Shown here piece by piece: positions 1 to 5,787 of a DNA stretch of 20,501 nt (the stretch's first letter is position 1; each line of letters starts with the position of its first letter). The DNA is from CBFFRJ01 sp051486985 (GTDB lineage: Bacteria; Pseudomonadota; Gammaproteobacteria; Enterobacterales; Enterobacteriaceae). The notes below the pieces were generated by a model that was not told the DNA's origin, did no database searches, and saw nothing but the letters and a program-made list of their open reading frames with translations. The translations under genes were made by a program, and so were the position numbers. The stretch spans positions 1 to 20,501 of the forward strand of contig NZ_JAHVDV010000051.1 in NCBI RefSeq assembly GCF_051486985.1. The letters run 5' to 3'.

Positions 1-126
1 CGGAACAACAACAAAGTGGTTGCCGAACTGACCGGGCGCAGCGTGGATGAGGTGGCCGAACGCCGTCTGCTGCGAAATATCGAAGCTAACTGCTGGGATA
101 AATACGACCCGGAGCGTACAGCATGA
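1..126 (+). CDS. C-terminal end of an unidentified prophage gene (5' end outside window)
   Basis: Frame 1 is open from the first base to a TGA at 124-126 and encodes the last 41 residues of a protein, ending WDKYDPERTA. The visible part is charged and probably helical (AELTGRSVDEVAERRLL). Its stop overlaps the start of the next gene in an ATGA arrangement, which implies translational coupling within one prophage operon. I do not recognise the family from this fragment and assign no function. The reading frame is supported by the coupling and by codon use like that of the next gene. Confidence 0.6.
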   Translation, partial: RNNNKVVAELTGRSVDEVAERRLLRNIEANCWDKYDPERTA

Positions 127-770
127 AAGAGCGCGGAATGATTTTTAACGCCGAGATGGTGCGCGCCATTCTCGACGGCAGGAAGACTCAGACGCGGCGG
201 ATTATCCAGTCAGCGGCCAAAAATATGCAGGCACGCGGTCACGAGGTTATCTCTCACCGTGCCCCTGGCGACAAATGGTATGGAAACCACGTTTATTCCA
301 TGCGCGATCGAAGCGGTGTATGGCAGGACTTCACCAACGAGGAATTTCTAGCTAAATGCACGTTCGGCCAGCCCGGCGATCACATCTGGGTGCGCGAGAC
401 TTTCGGCGATTGTGGGGATCGGCTTGTTTACCGTGCTGATATTGACGACGGGGCTAAATGCAAAGTGAAGCGCTGGACGCCATCAATTCACATGCCGCGT
501 TGTGCTTCCCGCATCACGCTGGAGATTACCGACGTGCGCGTGGAACGACTGAACGATATTAGCCAGAAGGATGCAATTGCAGAGGGCGCGCCGCCGAGTC
601 ATCCGTCTATCGACTCGGTATCCCAGCAGTTTGGTTACCCCGATTTTTCCCGGTCATGGTTCGGCCAGACATGGCAGTACATCTATGGCGAAGAAAGCTG
701 GCAGGCCAATCCGTGGGTATGGGTTATTGAGTTTAAGCACATTGAAGGAGATGACCGTGCGGCTGATTAA
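123..770 (+). CDS. ASCH/PUA-like phage protein (often labelled 'morphogenetic protein')
   Basis: This 215-residue protein begins MKERGMIFNAEMVRAILDGR and continues with KTQTRR, the opening signature of a widespread enterobacterial prophage family usually named 'morphogenetic protein'. Further motifs are GQPGDHIWVRETF (about residues 82-94) and RITLEITDVRVERLNDIS (about 129-146). This pattern resembles ASCH domains of the PUA-like superfamily, which bind RNA or modified nucleotides. The morphogenesis label is inherited, and nothing in the sequence suggests a virion role. The ATG at 123 has GGAG about 7 nt upstream and overlaps the preceding stop; the 3' end overlaps the next gene by 14 nt. Family recognition is from memory of related sequences; the molecular function is unknown. 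Confidence 0.75.
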   Translation: MKERGMIFNAEMVRAILDGRKTQTRRIIQSAAKNMQARGHEVISHRAPGDKWYGNHVYSMRDRSGVWQDFTNEEFLAKCTFGQPGDHIWVRETFGDCGDRLVYRADIDDGAKCKVKRWTPSIHMPRCASRITLEITDVRVERLNDISQKDAIAEGAPPSHPSIDSVSQQFGYPDFSRSWFGQTWQYIYGEESWQANPWVWVIEFKHIEGDDRAAD

Positions 771-999
771 CCGTGGCAATCAACAATCACCGCTGGCGCG
801 CCAGGCATGCGACATCGCACTGGCCGCCCACCATCAAAGATACGGCGACTATGGACGCAGCAAGATGAAAGAGACGTATACGGTGAGGGTAGAAGGCGTG
901 AAGGTTTGGGTGGAGGTGGTGAACCGCAAGGCGAGCTATGTGGCCACGGCAATGACAGGCATGCGCCGCCTGCGTGCCCTTCCCGGCCAGGTGTCCTGA
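757..999 (+). CDS. small prophage protein, DUF4060-like
   Basis: This is an 80-residue basic protein. I chose the GTG at 757 rather than the in-frame ATG at 751, because AAGGAG (745-750) directly abuts the ATG but sits 6 nt from the GTG. With that start the protein begins MRLINRGNQQSPLARQACDI and continues through YGDYGRSKMKETYTV to a strand-rich half with WVEVVNRKASYVATAMTG. I associate this pattern with the DUF4060 family of small lambdoid-prophage proteins, at moderate confidence and from memory only. It overlaps the end of the ASCH-like gene by 14 nt and is probably co-translated with it. Its function is unknown. No transmembrane segment or signal peptide is visible. Confidence 0.6.
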   Translation: MRLINRGNQQSPLARQACDIALAAHHQRYGDYGRSKMKETYTVRVEGVKVWVEVVNRKASYVATAMTGMRRLRALPGQVS

Positions 1000-1015
1000 T
1001 AAAGAATTATCAAAC

Positions 1016-1031
1016 GGCCCCGGTTGGGGCC
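1016..1031 (+). promoter_or_regulatory. GC-rich hairpin just upstream of the excisionase ribosome-binding site
   Basis: GGCCCC (1016-1021), a four-base GGTT loop and GGGGCC (1026-1031) form a perfect 6-bp stem. It ends three bases before the GGAG (1035-1038) that serves the start at 1046. No T-run follows, so a simple intrinsic terminator is unlikely. A translational or RNA-processing role is possible but inferred. Confidence 0.45.
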
Positions 1032-1045
1032 CTTGGAGAATGAAG

Positions 1046-1330
1046 ATGAGCAAAGCACCGAACAAATTTGAACTGATGAGCACTAAAGACATCTGCGGGC
1101 AGCTGTGTATTTCCTCACGTACACTCGAACGCTACAGGAAAAGATCTCCACACGAGAATCCATTTCCAGAGCCCGATTGCGCTTACATGGGTGGCCCCAA
1201 TAAATGGCTAAGAACCAAAGTCACCGCCTGGCAGATAAAAGAGATGTCCAGGACTACACGCAAACCTATGTCTCACTTAAACCTCACGCGTGATGATAAA
1301 GGCCGTCTCACCCGGCCTGACGCGGCGTGA
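1046..1330 (+). CDS. excisionase candidate, AlpA/MerR-like winged-helix protein
   Basis: This is a 94-residue protein. The start at 1046 (MSKAPNKFELMSTKDICGQL) is preferred over the ATG at 1040, because GGAG at 1035-1038 lies 7 nt from it. Residues about 10-60 show a helix-turn-helix pattern of the AlpA/MerR type: MSTKDICGQLCISSRTLERY, then FPEPDCAYMGGPNKWLRTKV, in which a strand-turn wing precedes a basic segment. Small proteins of this fold next to an integrase usually act as recombination directionality factors or AlpA-type activators. Its last 23 nt overlap the 3' end of the integrase gene on the other strand. Excisionase is the best guess; a plain transcriptional regulator cannot be excluded. 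Confidence 0.65.
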   Translation: MSKAPNKFELMSTKDICGQLCISSRTLERYRKRSPHENPFPEPDCAYMGGPNKWLRTKVTAWQIKEMSRTTRKPMSHLNLTRDDKGRLTRPDAA

Positions 1331-2537
1331 ACTCCAGAATGTCGGGCTCGACGATGCTCATAAGTCGGGCCCACCACTTACCGTATGCCTCTCTCATTTC
1401 CTCAATATAAGTATGTTTGTCGTAGACCGACCACACCCCAGGCAGTTTATGACCGAGCATCATTTCAGCGATATGCGGCTCAGTTAGCTCTGAGAAATTC
1501 GTTCGCGCAGTCCTGCGTAGGTCGTGAATAGTAAAGTGTGGGACCTGCTCGTTATAAGCCTTCAGCATGAACTTAACCAGGTTGCTGCTGATACTCATAT
1601 GGAAGCCTTCACTCATCGGCTTGCTTTCATATTTTGAAAAAACAAAGCGGCCTGGCGCCAGCTCGATCGCTCTCCTGAGCATCGGGAGCATTTCGGGGAT
1701 GATAGGACGTATAATCGGCTTCTTGCTCTTCCTTCCTGTTTTGTGGTTTTCCCACGGTACCGTCCAGACTCCCTCCTCAAAATCAAAATGCCCAGTCTCA
1801 GCCTGCCGGAGCTCCCCGACCCTACAGGCCCAAAGAAGCGACAATTTATAGAGGATCTTGTTTCGCTCAATAAGGCGGGAATCCTCTATCGCGCGCCAGA
1901 CAATAGCCAGTTCTTTCCGGTCAAGTGTTCGCTCGCCCATCTGTTTCTGTATGCCAAAGTCACGACCAGACATTTCAGACAGGGGATTAAAGTCCAGAAG
2001 CTGTCGTTTCACCGCCCAGGAATAACACTGACGCCCATTACTGATTACGCGACGAGTGATCTCGCTGTATCCCTGAGCCAGCCTATCAAGAACAGTAAGC
2101 CAGTTGTGAAGTGTCAGCTGATGCGCCGGGTATTTTCCGAGCTTGGGGAAAACGTGTAGCTCAAATGTTCGCAGAATTTGCCCGGCCGTTTCTTTCTGAA
2201 TGCATACCATTGAATGCCATTCACGGAAAAGCTCTTCGAAAGAATACTGGCTATTAATTTTGGCTTTATCGAGGTTCTGCCGAATTCTTGGGTTTTCGCC
2301 ACGGGCAAGAATAGCGGCCCACTTAGCTACTTCATCGCGCGCGGCTTTTAATCCGAACTCCGGGTAGCTGCCGATCGTCATCTTGTCCTGTTTGCCCAGG
2401 AAGCGGAATCGGTAGAAAAAAGTAACGGTACCCTTTTTAGAGATGCGTACCCACAGACCATCTCGGTCTGCCTTTTCTTCAACTTTGTCTCGTTCGCGCC
2501 CCAGGCACGACTTAAGATAACTATCTGAAATAGCCAT
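1308..2537 (-). CDS. int: P4-type tyrosine integrase
   Basis: This site-specific recombinase of the tyrosine family integrates and excises the element. Counting from the ATG at 2537 (409 residues, starting MAISDSYLK), an N-terminal DUF4102-like arm-binding domain spans about residues 20-90 (GLWVRISKK, FYRFRF, MTIGSYPEFGLKAARDE). A SAM-like core-binding domain follows (about 100-200). The catalytic domain shows R239 (ACRVGELR), K266 (HKTG), H338 and R341 (HDLRR), H363 (LGH) and nucleophile Y372 (VYDKH). All catalytic positions are present, so it is probably active. The frame is open upstream to an ATG at 2612, but AGGGA with good spacing precedes 2537 and the extension would be translated repeat DNA. 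The 5' end faces the host junction, as expected for an integrase beside its attachment site. Confidence 0.93.
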   Translation of the reverse strand: MAISDSYLKSCLGRERDKVEEKADRDGLWVRISKKGTVTFFYRFRFLGKQDKMTIGSYPEFGLKAARDEVAKWAAILARGENPRIRQNLDKAKINSQYSFEELFREWHSMVCIQKETAGQILRTFELHVFPKLGKYPAHQLTLHNWLTVLDRLAQGYSEITRRVISNGRQCYSWAVKRQLLDFNPLSEMSGRDFGIQKQMGERTLDRKELAIVWRAIEDSRLIERNKILYKLSLLWACRVGELRQAETGHFDFEEGVWTVPWENHKTGRKSKKPIIRPIIPEMLPMLRRAIELAPGRFVFSKYESKPMSEGFHMSISSNLVKFMLKAYNEQVPHFTIHDLRRTARTNFSELTEPHIAEMMLGHKLPGVWSVYDKHTYIEEMREAYGKWWARLMSIVEPDILEFTPRQAG

Positions 2538-2552
2538 AATTTTTCCCTGAGT

Positions 2553-2612
2553 GTGTCCATCAGGACGGGGAGTTATGTGTCCATCATAGGATATGGACGC
2601 ACTGGTGGACAC
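2553..2612. repeat. GTGTCCATCA repeats between integrase promoter and start
   Basis: GTGTCCATCA occurs at 2553-2562 and again at 2577-2586 in direct orientation, 24 nt apart. An inverted near-copy, TGGTGGACAC (its complement reads GTGTCCACCA), lies at 2603-2612. Clustered decamers beside an integrase gene are typical of arm-type integrase or excisionase binding sites at attP. That role is inferred. Confidence 0.6.
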
Positions 2613-2626
2613 AAAAACTATGACTT

Positions 2627-2655
2627 ATGATGTCGCAGGTTGACTGTACATGCAA
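2627..2655 (-). promoter_or_regulatory. possible integrase promoter
   Basis: On the minus strand TTGCAT (2655-2650) and CATCAT (2632-2627) are separated by 17 nt. Each matches the sigma 70 consensus at four of six positions, giving a predicted start near 2620, about 80 nt upstream of the integrase ATG at 2537. The match is weak in itself; its position and the overlapping LexA-like box support it. Confidence 0.35.
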
Positions 2656-2661
2656 ACAGTA
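2642..2661. promoter_or_regulatory. LexA (SOS) box candidate
   Basis: CTGT at 2644-2647 and ACAG at 2656-2659 are separated by 8 nt. This satisfies the invariant core of the enterobacterial LexA box (CTGT-N8-ACAG), and the flanking A before it and TA after it also match. The central eight bases are only partly alternating AT, so affinity would be moderate. The box covers the predicted -35 element of the integrase promoter, where LexA would repress. Confidence 0.5.
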
Positions 2662-2859
2662 TTGTTTTTGGAAAGGCTGATTTGATAGGGATCTTGAGGG
2701 GATTTTGTCGGAGGTTTGCGGAGGCTGGCGGGGTATCAATTATCGATGTGAGCAATGATCGAAAAGTTACGTATATTCTTCATATAGGGAGATTTTTTGC
2801 CTTACGAATTACTAAGAGGCCGCTGTTCTGAGCCTGACGTCAAAAGTCTGAAACGCCGC

Positions 2860-2888
2860 ATTCTACACTACAACGACAATGCGGGGAA
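2860..2888 (-). promoter_or_regulatory. probable host promoter pointing away from rseC, originally perhaps for lepA
   Basis: On the minus strand TTCCCC (2888-2883), a 17-nt spacer and TAGAAT (2865-2860, five of six matches to the -10 consensus) form a plausible sigma 70 promoter with a start near 2853. In E. coli lepA follows rseC on the same strand, so this would be its own promoter. Here the first gene downstream is the prophage integrase. The promoter call rests on sequence match only. Confidence 0.4.
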
Positions 2889-2946
2889 ATGCTCAAACGG
2901 TTAACAAATTCGCCTTTGCACTTCCCCGATTAAGACGGGATATTAA

Positions 2947-3423
2947 CTAACGACTTTCGGCGGAAGGATCCTCGACACGCACCATATCAGGCGGCAAACC
3001 TACGCTGATAATAACGGGCTGCCAGTCATTACGTGCGGCGAGTTTTTGTGAGGCGCTTCGGGCAAGTAAGAAACCCCCTACCCCGCCGAGGAGAGCGCCG
3101 CAAAGTGTTGCCAGGTCCTGATTAAATAAGGTCTGAAAGAGCGCGGCCATGATGAACAACCCCACCAGCGGGGACATGTAAACCAGCAGCGCGGAGCCAA
3201 GCAGACTCCCTTCACCAATGCCCAACTCAACCTTTTGCCCTTTTACTAATGGCTGATCGCAAGGTATAGCGATGGTATGCACCATTTGCGGGCCAAGCTT
3301 GTTCAGGACACGTGTTCCACATCCTGAACGAGAAGAGCAACTTTTGCAGGACGTTTTCACATCACAGGAGACCAGGGCCTGCCCCTTGCTCCATGACACG
3401 ACCGTTGCCCACTCTTTAATCAT
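2947..3423 (-). CDS. rseC: RseC, inner-membrane protein of the SoxR-reducing/electron-transfer system
   Basis: The protein has 158 residues (E. coli about 159) and starts MIKEWATVVSWSKGQALVSC. A cysteine cluster at residues 20, 26, 29 and 35 is the conserved family feature and probably binds a redox centre. Two hydrophobic segments, about 75-97 (LLGSALLVYMSPLVGLFIMA) and 101-122, anchor it in the inner membrane. RseC is known to take part, with the Rsx complex, in keeping SoxR reduced; its effect on sigma E is minor. Its ATG overlaps the rseB stop by 4 nt (ATGA), so it is coupled to the rpoE operon. The integrated element begins within 340 nt of its stop, where lepA would be expected. Confidence 0.95.
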   Translation of the reverse strand: MIKEWATVVSWSKGQALVSCDVKTSCKSCSSRSGCGTRVLNKLGPQMVHTIAIPCDQPLVKGQKVELGIGEGSLLGSALLVYMSPLVGLFIMAALFQTLFNQDLATLCGALLGGVGGFLLARSASQKLAARNDWQPVIISVGLPPDMVRVEDPSAESR

Positions 3424-4373
3424 TGTGCCGCCTTATACTTAATGCTGTCGGCAATACGTTTCGCCGTTTGCGGGGGAAGTTCGCCCACTATCGTAATCTC
3501 ATTATTATCACGCACGGTCGTGCTCACCGTGCGACGGCCGGTGCGTAACATCTGGTCGGTGCTGTTTTGACTGGCGCGATTAAGGTTCACGGAGAAGCTG
3601 AATAGACCATCCGAATAGAGGCGCGATTCCACCGGCATATTAACAGTAGGCAGTTGCCGACGACTGCTGGATATTTCAACGAACCCCTGCGGCACCCAGG
3701 AAGGCGCCCAGTTAAAGGTCACTTTATCACCCGTCGGCACGGAGAGCAGCGGCGGCAGATTGGCATTCGCCAGGGTTTGCATGTTATTTGCCACCTGGGC
3801 GTTCACGCTGTAGGCAATAACCCGAAACTGCTCCAGCGTCTCGCCATCGCGATCGAGAAGATCCACACGCATAGGTAAACGGGTTTCTGCATCCATCCAG
3901 ACGATGTAGCTATAGCGCGTTCCGTCCCGCGCCACCACGCGAATCACCTCGCAGAGACGATCCGCAATACGCGTACGGCCTACAGAGATAAAATCGTAGT
4001 ACGGAGAGAGGCGTTTAAAATCGGTATAAACCAGCGAAGGCAATGAATCGACAATGTAATCGCCGTTCAGCGTGAAGGGCTCAAGGCCTGGCTCGAAATA
4101 GCTAATCTCGTTTCCACGCTGGACCACTTCCCGACGAGGACCATCCAGTTGCAACAGTTGCGCAAGCAGCTGATTGTTAACACGAGCATGGCGGTAGCGT
4201 AATGACTCCACCCCTTGCTTGCTCATGCTGATAAAGGACAGTTCATAATTGAGTGACTGGCTCGCCACGTTCATTTGCTGCAACAACGCCCCGGACGTAG
4301 TATCTGCCGAGGCGTTGCTGGAGAAGAACAGGCCTGCTGCCACAAAAGACATGGCACACCAAAGTTGCTTCAT
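3420..4373 (-). CDS. rseB: RseB, periplasmic regulator that protects RseA from cleavage
   Basis: The protein has 317 residues (E. coli 318). A signal peptide ends at ASA (residues 21-23) with cleavage before D24, so the mature protein is periplasmic. The N-terminal domain (about 24-205) has the LolA/LolB-like fold that senses lipopolysaccharide and other lipid signals, with conserved stretches such as YRHARVNNQLLAQLL and ISYFEPGLEPFTLNGDYIVD. The C-terminal domain (about 225-317, ending AKRIADSIKYKAAQ) binds the periplasmic part of RseA. RseB bound to RseA blocks DegS cleavage until a lipid signal releases it. The start overlaps the rseA stop by one base (TAATG), indicating translational coupling and matched stoichiometry. 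Confidence 0.97.
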   Translation of the reverse strand: MKQLWCAMSFVAAGLFFSSNASADTTSGALLQQMNVASQSLNYELSFISMSKQGVESLRYRHARVNNQLLAQLLQLDGPRREVVQRGNEISYFEPGLEPFTLNGDYIVDSLPSLVYTDFKRLSPYYDFISVGRTRIADRLCEVIRVVARDGTRYSYIVWMDAETRLPMRVDLLDRDGETLEQFRVIAYSVNAQVANNMQTLANANLPPLLSVPTGDKVTFNWAPSWVPQGFVEISSSRRQLPTVNMPVESRLYSDGLFSFSVNLNRASQNSTDQMLRTGRRTVSTTVRDNNEITIVGELPPQTAKRIADSIKYKAAQ

Positions 4374-5023
4374 TACTGCGATTGAGTTCCTAACGTTTGA
4401 TTTCCTGGCACTTGCACAGCGGCTTGCTGCGTTTGCGCTTGTTCAAACTTAAGCTGTTCGGAGTGCAGGCGACGCTGCAGTTCATAGTCCTGAAGCATCG
4501 CATTAATACGGCGGCGCTGCTCCTGAACCTGCTGCTGCTGGCCAACATCGGCGGTCGCATCAGCCGGTACACCCAGGCTGACCGGGCTGGCTTTACCCAT
4601 CATCGGCATCGTGTTAAACACGGGCGCGTCAGGCTGTTGGGTGGAATCGGTCTGCCCATTATAGTGTTGCACACCAACGATCACGGCAAGCGACACGCAT
4701 GCTGCTACGCCCATTTGAGTAAGCTGAGCGGCCCAGGGACGCACTTTCGACCAAAAGGGCATTTTCTGCCACTCCTGCGGTGCCGGTTGTGCTTCCGGTA
4801 TCAGTGGGGTTGCCTGATGAGCAGGTTCATTTTCAATCGCGGCCATTACCCGGGCTGAGATATCGAAGTGGAGAACATCCGCGGTGTCACCACGCAGGGT
4901 GTCACGGATGAGATGGTAACTCTCCCAGGTTTTCTGCATTTCTGGAGAGTGAGAAAGCTCTACGAGTAACTCGCTATCCAGCGTTTCACCATCCATTAAA
5001 GCGGAAAGTTTTTCTTTCTGCAT
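4373..5023 (-). CDS. rseA: RseA, membrane anti-sigma E factor
   Basis: The 216-residue protein matches the E. coli length when started at the ATG at 5023 (MQKEKLSALMDGE); the frame is open further upstream without support. Residues 1-about 95 are the cytoplasmic anti-sigma domain that holds sigma E. A single transmembrane helix lies at about 100-119 (QLTQMGVAACVSLAVIVGVQ). The periplasmic part includes V148-S149, the DegS cleavage site known in E. coli, and A108-C109 is the known RseP cleavage position inside the membrane. The glutamine-rich segments around 160-170 and 185-216 are also conserved. Regulated proteolysis of this protein is what frees sigma E under envelope stress. It follows rpoE after 31 nt in the same operon. 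Confidence 0.97.
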   Translation of the reverse strand: MQKEKLSALMDGETLDSELLVELSHSPEMQKTWESYHLIRDTLRGDTADVLHFDISARVMAAIENEPAHQATPLIPEAQPAPQEWQKMPFWSKVRPWAAQLTQMGVAACVSLAVIVGVQHYNGQTDSTQQPDAPVFNTMPMMGKASPVSLGVPADATADVGQQQQVQEQRRRINAMLQDYELQRRLHSEQLKFEQAQTQQAAVQVPGNQTLGTQSQ

Positions 5024-5054
5024 GCCTAATACCTTTTCCAGTATCCCGCTATCA

Positions 5055-5630
5055 TCAACGCCTGATAAGCGGTTGAACTTTATTATCAATAGCTTCCCGC
5101 GCACGAAAAATACGTGAACGCACTGTACCTACCGGGCAATCCATGATGACCGCTATCTCTTCATAGCTAAGTCCATCCAGCTCCCGTAACGTAATTGCCA
5201 TGCGTAAATCTTCGGGGAGCGACTCAATGGTACGGAAAACTATTTGTCTCAGTTCCTCTGACAACATTAAGTTCTCAGGGTTCGAAATTTCTTTCAGCGC
5301 ACCGCCACTTTCGAAATTTTCTGCTTCGATAGCATCCACATCGCTTGATGGTGGCCTGCGCCCCTGAGCAACCAGATAATTTTTTGCTGTATTCACTGCA
5401 ATACGATACAGCCAGGTATAAAAAGCACTATCTCCCCGGAATGAATCCAGCGCACGGTAGGCTTTTATGAATGATTCTTGTACAACATCAGGTACATCAC
5501 CCGATGGTACATAACGGGACACCAGACTCGCCACTTTATGCTGGTAGCGCACCACCAGTAAGTTAAACGCCTTCTGATCTCCTTTCTGGACCCGCTCAAC
5601 AAGGACCTGATCCGTTAACTGCTCGCTCAT
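5055..5630 (-). CDS. rpoE: RpoE, extracytoplasmic-stress sigma factor sigma E (sigma 24)
   Basis: The protein has 191 residues and is almost identical to E. coli RpoE. Region 2 includes FRGDSAFYTWLYRIAVNTAK, which melts and reads the -10 element. Region 4 ends with the helix-turn-helix LSYEEIAVIMDCPVGTVRSR, which reads GGAACTT. Sigma E directs transcription of genes for outer-membrane protein assembly, lipopolysaccharide transport and envelope repair. The ATG at 5630 is preceded by GGGGAGA and overlaps the stop of a small upstream ORF (ATGA). A frame extension to 5681 exists but is not the known start. A sigma E promoter at 5712-5739 shows autoregulation, and the negative regulators rseA, rseB and rseC follow in the same operon. 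Confidence 0.98.
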   Translation of the reverse strand: MSEQLTDQVLVERVQKGDQKAFNLLVVRYQHKVASLVSRYVPSGDVPDVVQESFIKAYRALDSFRGDSAFYTWLYRIAVNTAKNYLVAQGRRPPSSDVDAIEAENFESGGALKEISNPENLMLSEELRQIVFRTIESLPEDLRMAITLRELDGLSYEEIAVIMDCPVGTVRSRIFRAREAIDNKVQPLIRR

Positions 5631-5686
5631 CCGAGGTAAAGTCTCCCCAAAACCAATTTCCACGCGTAAAAGAAACGCCACTCCAT
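5627..5686 (-). CDS. leader small ORF overlapping the rpoE start (RseD-like position)
   Basis: A 19-codon ORF reads MEWRFFYAWKLVLGRLYLG and its TGA overlaps the rpoE ATG (ATGA), the usual geometry for translational coupling. E. coli is reported to have a leader ORF coupled to rpoE (rseD, described as 51 codons); this is probably its counterpart. Here the same frame is open only seven codons further upstream before a TAG, so a 51-codon version is not possible in this sequence with a standard start. No ribosome-binding site precedes its ATG, but that ATG overlaps the stop of another small ORF. The peptide is hydrophobic and aromatic. Translation is inferred. Confidence 0.5.
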   Translation of the reverse strand: MEWRFFYAWKLVLGRLYLG

Positions 5687-5763
5687 TACTGCAATATGAG
5701 CAAGCAGCTAATTAGAGGGTAGGCACATTGAAAAGTTCCGTTACGCCTTTGTTTTTGTTTCAT
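5686..5763 (-). CDS. second leader small ORF upstream of rpoE
   Basis: This 25-codon ORF begins MKQKQRRNGTF and ends with a hydrophobic stretch PLISCLLILQ. Its TAA overlaps the ATG of the next small ORF (TAATG). The upstream sequence has no strong ribosome-binding site. The sigma E promoter lies inside it, so only transcripts starting further upstream could contain the whole ORF. It may be a chance ORF; the exact chain of two stop-start overlaps leading into rpoE is what makes it notable. Confidence 0.3.
   Translation of the reverse strand: MKQKQRRNGTFQCAYPLISCLLILQ
5712..5739 (-). promoter_or_regulatory. sigma E promoter of rpoE-rseABC
   Basis: On the minus strand GGAACTT (5739-5733), a 16-nt spacer and TCTAA (5716-5712) match the sigma E consensus (GGAACTT-N16-TCnAA) fully. 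The start would be near 5705, about 75 nt upstream of the rpoE ATG. It provides the known positive autoregulation of the operon. Confidence 0.9.
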
Positions 5764-5787
5764 TCTGCAGACTTTTCATTATGTCTC

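Larger units (their letters stand above)
2613..2946. other. gene-free prophage-chromosome junction region
   Basis: This 334-nt stretch between the integrase upstream repeats and rseC has no convincing gene. A 63-codon TTG-initiated frame at 2640-2831 has no ribosome-binding site or recognisable motif. The part up to about 2830 is AT-rich and looks element-derived. The part from about 2840 to rseC resembles ordinary host intergenic DNA, with an inverted repeat CCGCATT (2856-2862) / AATGCGG (2878-2884) and a probable leftward promoter. The attachment core must lie somewhere here, but without the other end of the element it cannot be placed. No tRNA is present. Confidence 0.55.

Noticed and set aside
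2538..2612. N-terminal extension of the integrase to the ATG at 2612
   Set aside because: The extra 25 residues are translated repeat DNA; the ATG at 2537 has a proper ribosome-binding site and gives a normal P4-type N-terminus.
2640..2831. 63-codon TTG-initiated frame on the plus strand in the junction region
   Set aside because: It lacks a ribosome-binding site, begins inside the LexA-like box and encodes nothing recognisable.
2878..2928. CGGGGAA / TTCCCCG inverted repeat downstream of rseC as an rseC terminator
   Set aside because: The arms (2882-2888 and 2922-2928) are 33 nt apart and no T-run follows on the minus strand, so it is not a convincing intrinsic terminator.
2613..2946. tRNA or tRNA fragment as attachment site
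   Set aside because: P4-type integrases often use tRNA genes, so I looked for a tRNA 3' end or a T-arm-like sequence here and found none.
4397..4858. 153-codon plus-strand frame across rseA
   Set aside because: It is antisense to rseA, whose full-length conservation and operon position are clear.
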